Positions 39,104 through 47,876 of a stretch of 64,000 nucleotides of DNA are shown here, piece after piece. A model generated the notes under the pieces. That model was not told the DNA's origin and did not search any database. It worked only from the letters and a program-made list of their open reading frames with translations. Position 1 is the stretch's first letter. The number at the start of each line of letters is the position of its first letter. The translations under genes were made by a program, and so were the position numbers. Source of the DNA: Subdoligranulum variabile (GTDB lineage Bacteria > Bacillota > Clostridia > Oscillospirales > Ruminococcaceae); assembly GCA_004554775.1 (NCBI GenBank), contig SFKI01000008.1, positions 62,001-126,000 on the forward strand, written 5' to 3'.

Positions 39104-42100
39104 TTATTCTTCCGCTTTCTTTGCGGCTTTTTTGGCTTTGCGGACCTTGCGCTTTTTGCGCAGCAGGGCCAGCACCAATACCAACGCGGCCGCACCGCCT
39201 GCACAGGCGGCGATCAGCGGCACCTTGCTGGCGGGCAGGCGGAACGCTGCCAACCCGGTGGTACCGGCGGGGGCCGTAAACTTCAGGTAGCTGCCGTCCA
39301 CGGTCGTTTCGGCTTTCTGCCAGCCGTCCGGTGTTTGCAGGTACACTTCTACATTGTCCGGGCCGTCCGGGGCCAGGTAGCGCATCGTGTGGCTGGTGTC
39401 ACCCTCGGGGTCAAACGTCCAGCTTTCCAGGTAGCTGCCTACCGCCGTGGGGGTGTCGCTGCTCTCGGTCAGGGTCAGGGCTTCGGTGGTGGTAAAGCTG
39501 CCCTCCATCAGCAGGATGGCGCGGCCATCGCGCTCAGCCCCGCTCTCACGGGCTGTGACCAGCTGCGAGTACTCGGCGTTAATGGTCATGTCAAAGGTGA
39601 TATTGGTAAAATCGGTGGTGTCCCACTCGCCGTAGCTGCCCTCCTTGGCAGGCACAACGGGCACGTCCTCGTCAGCCAGGCAGCCGCCGTAGGGCACCGT
39701 GCACTGGGCTACTATCGTGTCCTTGTCCATAAAGCGCAGTGTCAGGGTCGAGAACGCGGAGGGCAGACCCTCCTGCTGCAAGAAGTCCTCGTAGCTCATC
39801 GGCTCGGCGATACCCGCATAGCTTACGCCGTCGATACCGGCGCATCCCTCGTCCACGAAGGTGTTGCCGGTCACGTCACCGCCCAGCGGGTCGTCCACAT
39901 TGCCGGCCACGGCACCCATCTGCTCGGTCGCGTCGTCGATAACGACCATCACGCGGCAGTTTTCGATCGTCGTGCCCGTACCGGCAATGCCGCCGACCTG
40001 CTTGGCACCAGAGATGCGGCACTTGGCGGAGCTGTCGCGGATGACCGACTTGCTGGAACCGGCCACGCCGCCCACGCAGCTGGCATCCTCGGCACTGACG
40101 GTGCCAAGGCCGTAGCACTCGATGGCAGAGCCCATCTCCATGCTGCCGACGATGCCGCCCGCGCAGGTCTTTTTGGCGCTGACCTCGCCGTAGTTGACGC
40201 TGTCGCGCACGACCACGCGGGTCTTAAAGGTAAAGTTCAGCGACTGGCTGCCGTCGATGGTATAGTCGTCCTCGGGGTCGAGGTCGTTCTCGCGGGCCAT
40301 CGCACCGGTGATGCCGCCCGCGTTTATGTCGGCGCTGACGCTGCCGTTGTTCACGCAGTTGTCGACCTTGGCCTCCACGTCGTCCTCGGTATCCTCGTCC
40401 GAAACATCGTTGATGACGTCGTCCGGGTCGGTGGTGACGTTCTGGCTGGCACCGGAAAGCGTCTGGCCGATCTTGTTCATCTGGGCCGTGATGGCGCGGA
40501 TGTCGTTGACCAGCGCCTGCACGTTGTTGGTGGAAGTCGAGTTCAGGCTGTTGATGATATCACCGATGTTGGTAAGGTTGCCGCTCAAATTATTGCGGCT
40601 GGCCGTGATGGCATCCCGGTTGGTCAGCTCGACCGATGGGATCTGCACATCGACCGTGTTGGGCAGCGCATCGCTGACGCCGTTCAGGATATCCTTTTCG
40701 CTGGGCAGCGCGTCGGTGATCTGGTCGGCAATGCTGCTGTTGTTATCGTCGCTGGGGTCCACGCTAAAGCCGGGATCCAGCTCATTGTCGGGGTCTAAAC
40801 CGGCGACAATGCCGTCATCCGTATCCGTCGTCGGCTCCGGCTGCCCATGCACGGCGCGGTCAGTGTCGTCCGCTTCATAAGCCTGGGTGTCGGTGCTTTC
40901 GGAAAAATCGTTGCTCTCGGCACTCTCGGGCTGTTCCGCCGCGGGCTCGCTGGTCACGGGATCCGGGGCCGTTTCGCCGCCCTCGCTGCCGCTGCTGCCG
41001 GTATCAGAGCCGTCGCCGGGGTCGGGTGTCGTGCCGCCGCTGTCCCCGCCGTTATCGCCGCCGGGATTGTTGTTATCGTCGTCCCCGCCCTGGCTGAAGT
41101 CGGGGTCCAGCGGGTTGTCCGGGTCCTCGCCGTCGGCAATGCTGTCGGCGCTGTCCTTCAGGTCCTGCTTGAACTGGGTCAGGTCGGTCTTGACGGTCTG
41201 GGTGCTGATGGACACGCCGTTCTTGGCCTCGTCCAGCAGGTTTTCAATGGCCTTGCGGGCGCTCGTCACGCCGTCGCGCAGGCTGGTCAGCTGATTGGAA
41301 AAGTCGCTGCTGGCGGCGCTGGCATCATCGCAGGCGCGGTTCACCAGCGTTTGCAGCACATCCAGCTCGTCGGCCAGCTCTTGCAGCGTGTCCTGAGAGT
41401 AAAGCAGCGTACTGCTCGGCTCCATCTGGCCCACGATGCCGCCGCCCTCCTTGCGGGCGTAGACTGCGCCGTAGTTGACGCAGCCCTCAACATAGCCGGT
41501 CTGGCTGCCCACGATGCCGCCGATGTTGTAGCCAATGTGCTGGTAGCCAACGGTGCCACGGTTCAGGCAGGCGCGGATAATGCCCGAGGACGTGCCCGCG
41601 ATGCCGCCGATATCGGTGATGTTCGTCGCACTCTCGGTGCCGATCAAATCATTCAGCGTCAGTTCCGAAAGGTCGACTTCGTTTTGGTTGACGGTGGTGT
41701 TGACGCTGGCGTCGTTGCCGCAGTTGATGACAACGCCGCTGTTCTGGCCTACGATGCCGCCGATAAAGTGCGCGCCGTAGACGCTGCCGCTGGTGGTGCA
41801 ACCGTTGATCGTGCCGCCGTCGAGGTTGGTGCCCGCGATGCCGCCCACGATGGACGCGCCCGAGGAAACACCCTCGAACCGGCAATTGATGAGCGAACCG
41901 GCGTTGCTGCCCACGATGCCGCCCACGGTGGTGCGGCTGCCCGAAGGCATCGAGCGGCCGCGCACAGTCAGGTCGTGCACCACGCCGCCAGCCTGGACGT
42001 AGCGGAAGAAGCCCGTCACCGAGCCATCGTCCACAAGGCTCAGGCCGCTGATGGTGTGGTGGTTGCCATCAAACGTGCCGCTGAAGCTGGGGATACCAGC

Positions 42101-42337
42101 AAAGTCCACGCCGGTCAGGTCAAGGTCGGCGTTCAGGTCGACGGTGCGGCCCTCGCTCCAGGAGTCCAGGCGGCAGTCCTTGACCAGCTGCAACAGGTCA
42201 TCCACGCTGTTGATGGAGATCGGCATTTTTTCGGTCTCCTCCCCTTCTGCCCAGACGGGCAGGGCCAGCATCAACAGCAGGGCCAGCGCGGTCAGCCCGG
42301 CCAGCAGGCGGTGCGGGACATTCCATTCGGTTTTCAC
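39104..42337 (-). CDS. GLUG-repeat beta-helix surface protein with split architecture, partner of MMPL transporter
   Basis: A 1077-residue surface protein. Residues 1-30 are a signal peptide ending LALPVWA. Residues 40-305 hold a beta-helix with recurring (V/I)GGI(V/A)G(S/T) GLUG units, such as VGGIVGSNAG, VGGIAGTNLDG and IGGIVGQNSG. Residues 310-400 are helical with coiled-coil character, 401-540 an Asp/Gly/Ser/Glu-rich linker, and 541-650 a second helical segment with Asn/Ser-rich heptads. A second GLUG beta-helix covers about 660-845, then a beta-rich domain (860-1030), a membrane helix (1038-1059) and a basic tail KKRKVRKAKKAAKKAEE. The ATG overlaps the stop of the MMPL gene by 4 nt, so the two are translationally coupled. 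Function is unknown; it may be an envelope-anchored adaptor or adhesin served by the transporter. Confidence 0.85.
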   Translation of the reverse strand: MKTEWNVPHRLLAGLTALALLLMLALPVWAEGEETEKMPISINSVDDLLQLVKDCRLDSWSEGRTVDLNADLDLTGVDFAGIPSFSGTFDGNHHTISGLSLVDDGSVTGFFRYVQAGGVVHDLTVRGRSMPSGSRTTVGGIVGSNAGSLINCRFEGVSSGASIVGGIAGTNLDGGTINGCTTSGSVYGAHFIGGIVGQNSGVVINCGNDASVNTTVNQNEVDLSELTLNDLIGTESATNITDIGGIAGTSSGIIRACLNRGTVGYQHIGYNIGGIVGSQTGYVEGCVNYGAVYARKEGGGIVGQMEPSSTLLYSQDTLQELADELDVLQTLVNRACDDASAASSDFSNQLTSLRDGVTSARKAIENLLDEAKNGVSISTQTVKTDLTQFKQDLKDSADSIADGEDPDNPLDPDFSQGGDDDNNNPGGDNGGDSGGTTPDPGDGSDTGSSGSEGGETAPDPVTSEPAAEQPESAESNDFSESTDTQAYEADDTDRAVHGQPEPTTDTDDGIVAGLDPDNELDPGFSVDPSDDNNSSIADQITDALPSEKDILNGVSDALPNTVDVQIPSVELTNRDAITASRNNLSGNLTNIGDIINSLNSTSTNNVQALVNDIRAITAQMNKIGQTLSGASQNVTTDPDDVINDVSDEDTEDDVEAKVDNCVNNGSVSADINAGGITGAMARENDLDPEDDYTIDGSQSLNFTFKTRVVVRDSVNYGEVSAKKTCAGGIVGSMEMGSAIECYGLGTVSAEDASCVGGVAGSSKSVIRDSSAKCRISGAKQVGGIAGTGTTIENCRVMVVIDDATEQMGAVAGNVDDPLGGDVTGNTFVDEGCAGIDGVSYAGIAEPMSYEDFLQQEGLPSAFSTLTLRFMDKDTIVAQCTVPYGGCLADEDVPVVPAKEGSYGEWDTTDFTNITFDMTINAEYSQLVTARESGAERDGRAILLMEGSFTTTEALTLTESSDTPTAVGSYLESWTFDPEGDTSHTMRYLAPDGPDNVEVYLQTPDGWQKAETTVDGSYLKFTAPAGTTGLAAFRLPASKVPLIAACAGGAAALVLVLALLRKKRKVRKAKKAAKKAEE

Positions 42338-44826
42338 TCCGCGTCGCCTCCTTCCGTGCTGTCTGCGGGCTTGTCGTCGTTGGGGGATTCATCGGAGGTC
42401 GTTACGCTGTCCTCCGGCAAATACATATCGGGTTCGTCCACCGTAAGCTCAGTGCCGGTGGCGATGCTGGCGTTGAACTGGCCATGCAGCACGCCCTTGA
42501 TTTCGGCATCCACAACGCCGTTGATGTAACCGCGGACGCGGCCATTGACGTGCATCGTGCCGCTGGCGGCGCGGGTCGTCACGCCGATGCCCTTCATCTC
42601 AAAGCTGGTGCGCTCGATGATGGAATCGCCCAGTACCAGGATCTGCGGCAGAACGAACAAAACCAGAATAATGGAAATGATGGTGCCGCGGCCCAGGCAT
42701 TCACCGATGGCGGCGATGACCGGGTTGGTGGTCAGCACACTGATCAGCACACCGGCAGACGCCAGAATGGAGCCCGAGGTGAAGATGGTCGGGAACGACT
42801 CATTCAGCGCGGCCACGATGGCCTCTTTGTGGTGCATGACCTTTTTCAGATCGGTGTAGTGGCTGGAAATAACGATGGCATAGTCGATGTTTGCGCCCAT
42901 CTGGATGGAGTTGACGATCAGATAGCCCAGGAAGTACAGCTGCGAGTGCTGCAAATACGGGAACGAGAAGTTGATCCAGATACTGCCCTGAATAACGATG
43001 ATGAGCAGCACGGGCAGACCGGCCGATTTAAAGGTGAACAGCAGGACCAGAATGACGAACAGGGCGGACAGCACACTGATCAGTAGGTTGTCCTCCCCGA
43101 ACGAGCTGGACAGGTCCATGGCGCTGGTAGTGTTGCCGACCACATAGTAGTCATCATCGTAATACTTGCCCACGATGTCGTGGATCTTGTCCACGAAAGC
43201 AAAGGTCTCGTCGGTTTCTTCGGGCAAGGTCAGGTAGGCGACCATACGGCTGTAGTTGTCGCTCTGCAACTGGATCTGCGCTTTGTCGAGCTGTTCGAAC
43301 AGGTCGTCCAGCGTGTCCTGTACATCGCCCTCGAGTGTGATGTTGCCGTCGTTCATCTGCTGATGCAGGAACATGAACATGTCGTACAGCGGCACTTTAT
43401 AATCGTTCAGGCCGTTGATGATCTGGCCGTACTCGTCGTGGTCGACGGCGTAGGCACCGTACAGCGTCTTGGCGACCTCGTAGTCGAGATTCGCCAGCTC
43501 GGAAAGCTGACGCGGGGTCAGGGCGTCGGTCAGCATGTAGCCGTCCATGGCCTCGATGTTGGCAAGGCCCATCGTTGAGTCGACCTCGGGGCACTTGTCA
43601 AGCTCTTCCAGAATTTTGCCCTCGGACTCATAATCGCCGGACGGCACGATGATGGCGACCATGTTGCTGGTGCCGAACTCGTTCTTGATCTTCTGGTAGG
43701 AGATCTGGCGCTCGTTCTGCTTGGCCGTTACCAGATCGGTGTAGGTGTAGCAGTAGGGGCACAGGTTGGCGAATACTGCCGCTGCGATGATGACTACCGC
43801 AAAGACCGGCGGCACAACGTAGCGGGTCTTGACGTCAAACTTGCCCACAGCAGTAATTTTAGGCACAAGGTTTTTGTGGCGCGTTTTGTCGATGAGTTTG
43901 CTGAACAGCATCAGCAGGCCGGGCATCAGCGTAAAGACCGACAGCATACTGAACAGGATGGCCTTGATCAGCACGGTAGCCAGGTCGCGGCCGATGCCAA
44001 AGTGCATGAACGCCAGTGCGGCCAGGCCGCTGATGGTCGTCAGCGAAGAAGAAGAAATCTCCGGGATAGCCTTGGAAAGCGCGGCGATACAGGCTTCCCG
44101 CACGCCGAGCGTCTCGTGCTCATCGCTGAAGCGGTGGCACAGGATGATGGCATAGTCGATAGCCAGCGCCAGCTGCAAAATGACCGTGACCGAGTTGGAG
44201 ATGAAGCTGATGGTGCCGCACAGGAAGTTGGTGCCCATGTTCAGCAGCGCGGCGGCACCGAAGGTCATGATGAGCACCGGCACCTCGGCATAGGAGCGGG
44301 AGGTCAGCGTCAGTACCACCACGATAATGACGGCGGCGATGACGATGATAACACTCATTTCCGACTGCAAGTCGGCCGAGGAATCATAGCCGACCTCGGT
44401 GTAGATCGAGGTGTCGTAGCCTTCCAGTTCGGCGCGAATCTCGTCCATCGCGGCCTCAGCGCGCGGGTCGTAGACCTCGCCGTCAAAACTGACCGAGAAC
44501 AGCGCGGCGGAATCCTTGTAGTGGTCGGTGGTCTCGTCGAACTCGATGGAGTCCACGCCGTCGATATCCTCGAGCTGTTCTTCCAGTTGGACGGCCTTGT
44601 CGTAGGTGATGTTGGACACCATAACGCGGGCCGTGCCGTAGGTGGTGAAATTGTCATTCATCACGGTCAGGCCCTGGCGCGTCTCGGTCGAATCCGGCAG
44701 ATAGGTGGTGATATCATTCTCTACCTTGACCCAGCCCGTGGCAATGGCGCAGAAAATCAACGCAAAGATGTATAAAAGGAAAATCAGGTTGCGCTTATCT
44801 ACAATCAGCGTCGCCAGTTTTTCCAT
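42334..44826 (-). CDS. MMPL/RND-superfamily transporter with solenoid-like cytoplasmic tail
   Basis: An 830-residue transporter with twelve membrane segments in two RND halves, each with an extracellular loop domain (residues about 40-155 and 370-580). The proton-relay Asp-Tyr pairs are intact: LALAIDYAIILCHRF in TM4 (Asp near 224) and GANIDYAIVISSHY in TM10. It belongs to the MMPL group, which exports lipids or peptides in actinobacteria and occurs in Firmicutes with unknown cargo. The C-terminal 75 residues are unusual: after the last helix, a MHVNGRVRGYINGVVDAEIK stretch has short alternating beta-strand/turn repeats, then an acidic tail. ATG 44826 has AAAGG upstream; a TTG at 44856 is possible. 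It overlaps the GLUG gene by 4 nt. Confidence 0.88.
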   Translation of the reverse strand: MEKLATLIVDKRNLIFLLYIFALIFCAIATGWVKVENDITTYLPDSTETRQGLTVMNDNFTTYGTARVMVSNITYDKAVQLEEQLEDIDGVDSIEFDETTDHYKDSAALFSVSFDGEVYDPRAEAAMDEIRAELEGYDTSIYTEVGYDSSADLQSEMSVIIVIAAVIIVVVLTLTSRSYAEVPVLIMTFGAAALLNMGTNFLCGTISFISNSVTVILQLALAIDYAIILCHRFSDEHETLGVREACIAALSKAIPEISSSSLTTISGLAALAFMHFGIGRDLATVLIKAILFSMLSVFTLMPGLLMLFSKLIDKTRHKNLVPKITAVGKFDVKTRYVVPPVFAVVIIAAAVFANLCPYCYTYTDLVTAKQNERQISYQKIKNEFGTSNMVAIIVPSGDYESEGKILEELDKCPEVDSTMGLANIEAMDGYMLTDALTPRQLSELANLDYEVAKTLYGAYAVDHDEYGQIINGLNDYKVPLYDMFMFLHQQMNDGNITLEGDVQDTLDDLFEQLDKAQIQLQSDNYSRMVAYLTLPEETDETFAFVDKIHDIVGKYYDDDYYVVGNTTSAMDLSSSFGEDNLLISVLSALFVILVLLFTFKSAGLPVLLIIVIQGSIWINFSFPYLQHSQLYFLGYLIVNSIQMGANIDYAIVISSHYTDLKKVMHHKEAIVAALNESFPTIFTSGSILASAGVLISVLTTNPVIAAIGECLGRGTIISIILVLFVLPQILVLGDSIIERTSFEMKGIGVTTRAASGTMHVNGRVRGYINGVVDAEIKGVLHGQFNASIATGTELTVDEPDMYLPEDSVTTSDESPNDDKPADSTEGGDAE

Positions 44827-45051
44827 TGCATTACCTTTTGGCTTCTCGTTTTCCAAAGAAATGCAGCCTCTCTTTCAGCAGGGAAATCCCCTATTTTTCA
44901 TGCTACCATTATACGGAAAAAATCCGTCCTGTGGAAGATACAAAACGGATTTTTTGTACAAAGATTTAATCGTCTTTTTGTGTAAAAATACTAATAAACT
45001 GTGAACAGCTTATTGAGGCAAAACGGCGGCTAAAGCTCCCCTATAGCCCTC
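44827..45051. other. Upstream region of the MMPL-GLUG operon
   Basis: No gene. It holds a minus-strand TATAAT (44909-44914) close to an inverted repeat AAAAAATCCGT/ACGGATTTTTT (44917-44955), which could be a terminator or an operator, and an AT-rich tract. The last part leads into the MITE-like repeat. Confidence 0.55.
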
Positions 45052-45252
45052 AAAAGGCCCCCTTGTGCAAAGGGGCTGTCACCGAAGGTGACTGGGGGAT
45101 TGTGGCCTTGCCCACATAGCGGCCGATCCTCGCAAGGTCACAATATCTCCGTCACGGCTACCGCTGTGAAACCCGCTTACGCGTCTGGCCCCTCTGTCGC
45201 TTCTCGACATCTCCCTACACCGTGGGGAGTCACCCTTTACACAAGAGAGGTT
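45052..45252. repeat. MITE-like element, second copy
   Basis: About 200 bp related end to end to the copy at 15923-16127: left CAAAAGGCCCCCTTGTGCAA, internal CTGTCACCGAAGGTGACTGG, GATTGTGGCCTTGCCCACAT, CTCCGTCACGGCT, CCCGCTTACGCGTCTGGCCC and right CACCCTTTACACAAG. It has diverged at scattered positions, so it is older or less constrained. Confidence 0.85.
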
Positions 45253-45300
45253 TGGCAGCTACCCCTATTATACCACTCCCCCGCCCCCAACTTGTTACAA

Positions 45301-45337
45301 AAACAAAAACACCGCGTGGTGCAAAACCACACGGTGT
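45301..45337 (-). terminator. rplJL terminator
   Basis: Minus-strand ACACCGTGTGGT/ACCACGCGGTGT stem (one mismatch, 45309-45337) followed by TTTTGTTTTTG, 25 bp after the rplL stop. Confidence 0.88.
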
Positions 45338-45361
45338 TGAAAAAGCTTAGATAAAGCTAAA

Positions 45362-45736
45362 TTACTTCAGCTCAACCTTAGCGCCGACCTCGGCCAGCTT
45401 CTTCTGGATGTCCTCGGCGTCAGCCTTGGAAGCCTGCTCCTTCAGCTTGGCGTTCGGGGTCTCAACCAGCTTCTTGGCTTCCATCAGGGAAGCACCGGTC
45501 AGCTCCTTAACGGTCTTGATGACCTGCATCTTGTTAGCGCCAACGTCAGCCAGGATGACGTCGAACTCGGTCTTCTCTTCCTCAGCGGGAGCGGCAGCGC
45601 CGGCAGCGGCGGGAGCAGCAGCGGCAACAGCAGAAACGCCGAACTCCTCGCAGATGGTATCAACGAGCTCTTTCAGCTCCAGAACAGTCATAGTCTTGAC
45701 AGACTCGACAATGGCAGTGATCTTCTCAGAAGCCAT
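45362..45736 (-). CDS. rplL: 50S ribosomal protein L7/L12
   Basis: A 124-residue stalk protein. The N-terminal dimerisation helix (ITAIVESVKTMTVLELKELV), an Ala/Pro/Glu-rich hinge and the C-terminal domain (EFDVILADVGANKMQVIKTV and KELTGASLMEAKKLVE) are standard. It recruits translational GTPases. The frame opens at 45787, but ATG 45736 follows ATGGAGGTAACTACC. It follows rplJ in the normal order and ends the transcript. Confidence 0.97.
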   Translation of the reverse strand: MASEKITAIVESVKTMTVLELKELVDTICEEFGVSAVAAAAPAAAGAAAPAEEEKTEFDVILADVGANKMQVIKTVKELTGASLMEAKKLVETPNAKLKEQASKADAEDIQKKLAEVGAKVELK

Positions 45737-45825
45737 GGTAGTTACCTCCATAAATTGTAATGTTTTAAGCGGCGCATTTTTTAACAAAGCGCTGCGCCTG
45801 TGCGCTCAAGCAGCTGTGCCTAAAA

Positions 45826-46338
45826 TCAGGCAGCAGTCTCGTCCTGCTTGTCGACGATACCCTGAAGGGCAACGGCCAGGCCGCCAACGATACCGTTGAG
45901 GGAGCCAGCCAGCATGGAGAGCAGGCCTTCGCGGTTGGGCATGGTAGACAGGCTCTTGATACCTGCTGCATCCATGACCTGACCATCGCAGAAGCCTCCC
46001 TTGACGACGAAGCGCTTGGACTTGTCGGCGTCAGCAAACTTGCACAGGATGCGAGCAGCAGCAGCCGGGTCCTCGGGAGACAGAGCGATAGCCGTGTCAC
46101 CCTTGAAATACTCGGTCAGACCCTCGTACTGGGTGCCCTTAACGGCCAGACGCAGCATGGTGTTCTTGACGACCATGTAATGGACGCCAGCCTCACGCAG
46201 CTCCTTACGCAGCTTGGTGTCATCGGCAACGCTGATGCCGTTGTAAGCAACGACAACACCGGCCAGAGAACCAACGATCTTCTCGTTCAGGTCCTTGACA
46301 AGAGCCTTCTTGGATTCCAGAATCTTTGCACTGGGCAT
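45826..46338 (-). CDS. rplJ: 50S ribosomal protein L10
   Basis: A 170-residue protein forming the base of the ribosomal stalk with L7/L12. KILESKKALVKDLNEKIVGS, VVVAYNGISVADDTKLRKEL and AGVHYMVVKNTMLRLAVKGT match L10. A short Ala-rich C-terminus binds L7/L12. It is transcribed from its own promoter through a structured L10 leader to rplL. Confidence 0.97.
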   Translation of the reverse strand: MPSAKILESKKALVKDLNEKIVGSLAGVVVAYNGISVADDTKLRKELREAGVHYMVVKNTMLRLAVKGTQYEGLTEYFKGDTAIALSPEDPAAAARILCKFADADKSKRFVVKGGFCDGQVMDAAGIKSLSTMPNREGLLSMLAGSLNGIVGGLAVALQGIVDKQDETAA

Positions 46339-46523
46339 TTGAATTTCACCTCATTCCACTTACAGATTGGTTTCGGTAAGTGGCTTTCTTGTGATACTAC
46401 AGAAAAAAGCCATCTTCCCGTCGCCGGGAAAATGGCTTGATAGCTTTGCAATCAAACGCACGTTTCTCGGCAGGTGGGTTTGCACCCATTATGCCTTGCG
46501 GCACCTGCTGTCTTAAAAACAGC
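46339..46523 (-). promoter_or_regulatory. Ribosomal protein L10 leader RNA
   Basis: The leader between promoter and rplJ contains hairpin blocks and ends with a terminator-like stem, AAGCCATTTTCCCG/CGGGAAGATGGCTT (46407-46436), followed by TTTTTTCTG, about 65 nt before the rplJ ATG. This is the standard layout of L10 leaders, where L10(L12)4 binding favours the terminator. Matched by position and structure, not by a covariance search. Confidence 0.85.
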
Positions 46524-46529
46524 TTAATC

Positions 46530-46558
46530 AGTATAGCACGGGAACGTGCGTTTGTCAA
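46530..46558 (-). promoter_or_regulatory. rplJL promoter
   Basis: Minus-strand TTGACA (46553-46558) and TATACT (46530-46535), 17-bp spacer, inside the 250-bp rplA-rplJ gap. Confidence 0.88.
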
Positions 46559-46589
46559 TAGTTTTTTTCAGTAATTCGTAATTTACTGA

Positions 46590-47282
46590 TTAGACACCGT
46601 ACTTGTTGGTGGCAACGCGGACGCCGGGGCCCATGGTGGTGGCGATGGTTGCGCTCTTGAAGTACTGGCCCTTGGCAGCGGCGGGCTTAGCCTTGGCGAT
46701 GGCATCCAGGACGGTGTCCAGGTTGGTCATCAGCTTCTCGGCGCCGAAAGAGGCCTTGCCGATGGGCACATGGATGATGTTCTGCTTGTCCAGACGGTAC
46801 TCGATCTTACCGGCCTTGGCATCGGTAACAGCCTTGCCAACATCGGGGGTAACGGTACCGGCCTTCGGGTTCGGCATCAAGCCACGGGGGCCCAGAACTT
46901 TACCCAAACGGCCAACGCGGCCCATCATGTCGGGGGTGGTAACCAAGACGTCGAAGTCCAGGTAGCCGCCGGCGATCTTAGCGATCAGCTCATCATCGCC
47001 GACCTCCTGTGCGCCAGCAGCCTCAGCGGCCTTGGCGGCATCGCCCTTGGCGATAGCGATAACGCGAACGTTCTTGCCGGTGCCGTTGGGCAGGACAACA
47101 GCGCCGCGGACCTGCTGGTCAGCATGGCGGCTGTCAACGCCCAGGCGGACGTGCAGCTCAACGGTCTCGTCGAACTTAGCGGTAGCGGTCTTGCAGCACA
47201 GCTCCAGGGCCTCGCTCGGTTCATAAGTCTTGCTGCTCTCAATCAGTTTGGCAGCGTCGGTATACTTCTTGCCGTGTTTCAT
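46590..47282 (-). CDS. rplA: 50S ribosomal protein L1
   Basis: A 230-residue protein of the L1 stalk with KYTDAAKLIESSKTYEPSEA and LHVRLGVDSRHADQQVRGAV in the first part, and TPDMMGRVGRLGKVLGPRGL and MPNPKAGTVTPD as the family signature. L1 binds 23S rRNA and can repress its operon. It lies 18 bp after rplK; the gap to rplJ holds a separate promoter and leader. Confidence 0.97.
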   Translation of the reverse strand: MKHGKKYTDAAKLIESSKTYEPSEALELCCKTATAKFDETVELHVRLGVDSRHADQQVRGAVVLPNGTGKNVRVIAIAKGDAAKAAEAAGAQEVGDDELIAKIAGGYLDFDVLVTTPDMMGRVGRLGKVLGPRGLMPNPKAGTVTPDVGKAVTDAKAGKIEYRLDKQNIIHVPIGKASFGAEKLMTNLDTVLDAIAKAKPAAAKGQYFKSATIATTMGPGVRVATNKYGV

Positions 47283-47300
47283 TGCTTATTCCCCTCCTGT

Positions 47301-47726
47301 TCAACCCTCAACGGTAACGCCCATGCTGCGGGCGGTGCCCTTGATCATGCTGACAGCAGCTTCCAGAGAAGCGGCGTTCAGGTCGGGCATCTTGGTCTTG
47401 GCGATTTCCTCGGCCTGTGCCAGCGTGATGGAGCCAACCTTGTTCTTGTTGGGCACGCCGGAAGCAGTGTCGATGCCGGCAGCCTTCTTAATCAGAACGG
47501 GCGCCGGAGGAGTCTTGGTGATGAAGCTGAAGGAGCGGTCAGCGTAAACGGTGATGACAACGGGGATGATCATGCCCATCTGGTTCTTGGTACGCTCGTT
47601 GAACTCTTTGGTGAAGGCCATGATGTTAACGCCCTTCTGGCCCAGGGCAGGACCAACAGGGGGAGCCGGAGTTGCCTTGCCGGCGGGGATTTGCAGCTTG
47701 ATGTAGCCAGTGATTTTCTGTGCCAT
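47301..47726 (-). CDS. rplK: 50S ribosomal protein L11
   Basis: A 141-residue protein with KITGYIKLQIPAGKATPAPP and VGPALGQKGVNIMAFTKEFN at its N-terminus and the MGVTVEG C-terminus of L11. It forms the GTPase-associated centre with 23S rRNA. ATG 47726 follows TTGGAGGTGCAAGTATT. A 150-bp spacer with GC-rich hairpins (for example GGGCGT/ACGCCC near 47783-47806) separates it from nusG. Confidence 0.97.
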   Translation of the reverse strand: MAQKITGYIKLQIPAGKATPAPPVGPALGQKGVNIMAFTKEFNERTKNQMGMIIPVVITVYADRSFSFITKTPPAPVLIKKAAGIDTASGVPNKNKVGSITLAQAEEIAKTKMPDLNAASLEAAVSMIKGTARSMGVTVEG

Positions 47727-47876
47727 AATACTTGCACCTCCAAATTTTGTGGTGAGTTGCGGCCTGCGGTGCAGACCTCCCACGGGCGTACGACCTCCGC
47801 ACGCCCTATAAAAACCGTACCCCGGGTGCGTGCCCGTTCGCGGCTTCTACCGGAAATTGCGATGTTCTGAAACCAA

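Noticed and set aside
40847..42529. Plus-strand open frames opposite the GLUG gene
   Set aside because: Ala/Val/Gly-rich antisense translations created by the repetitive GLUG codons; no start context.
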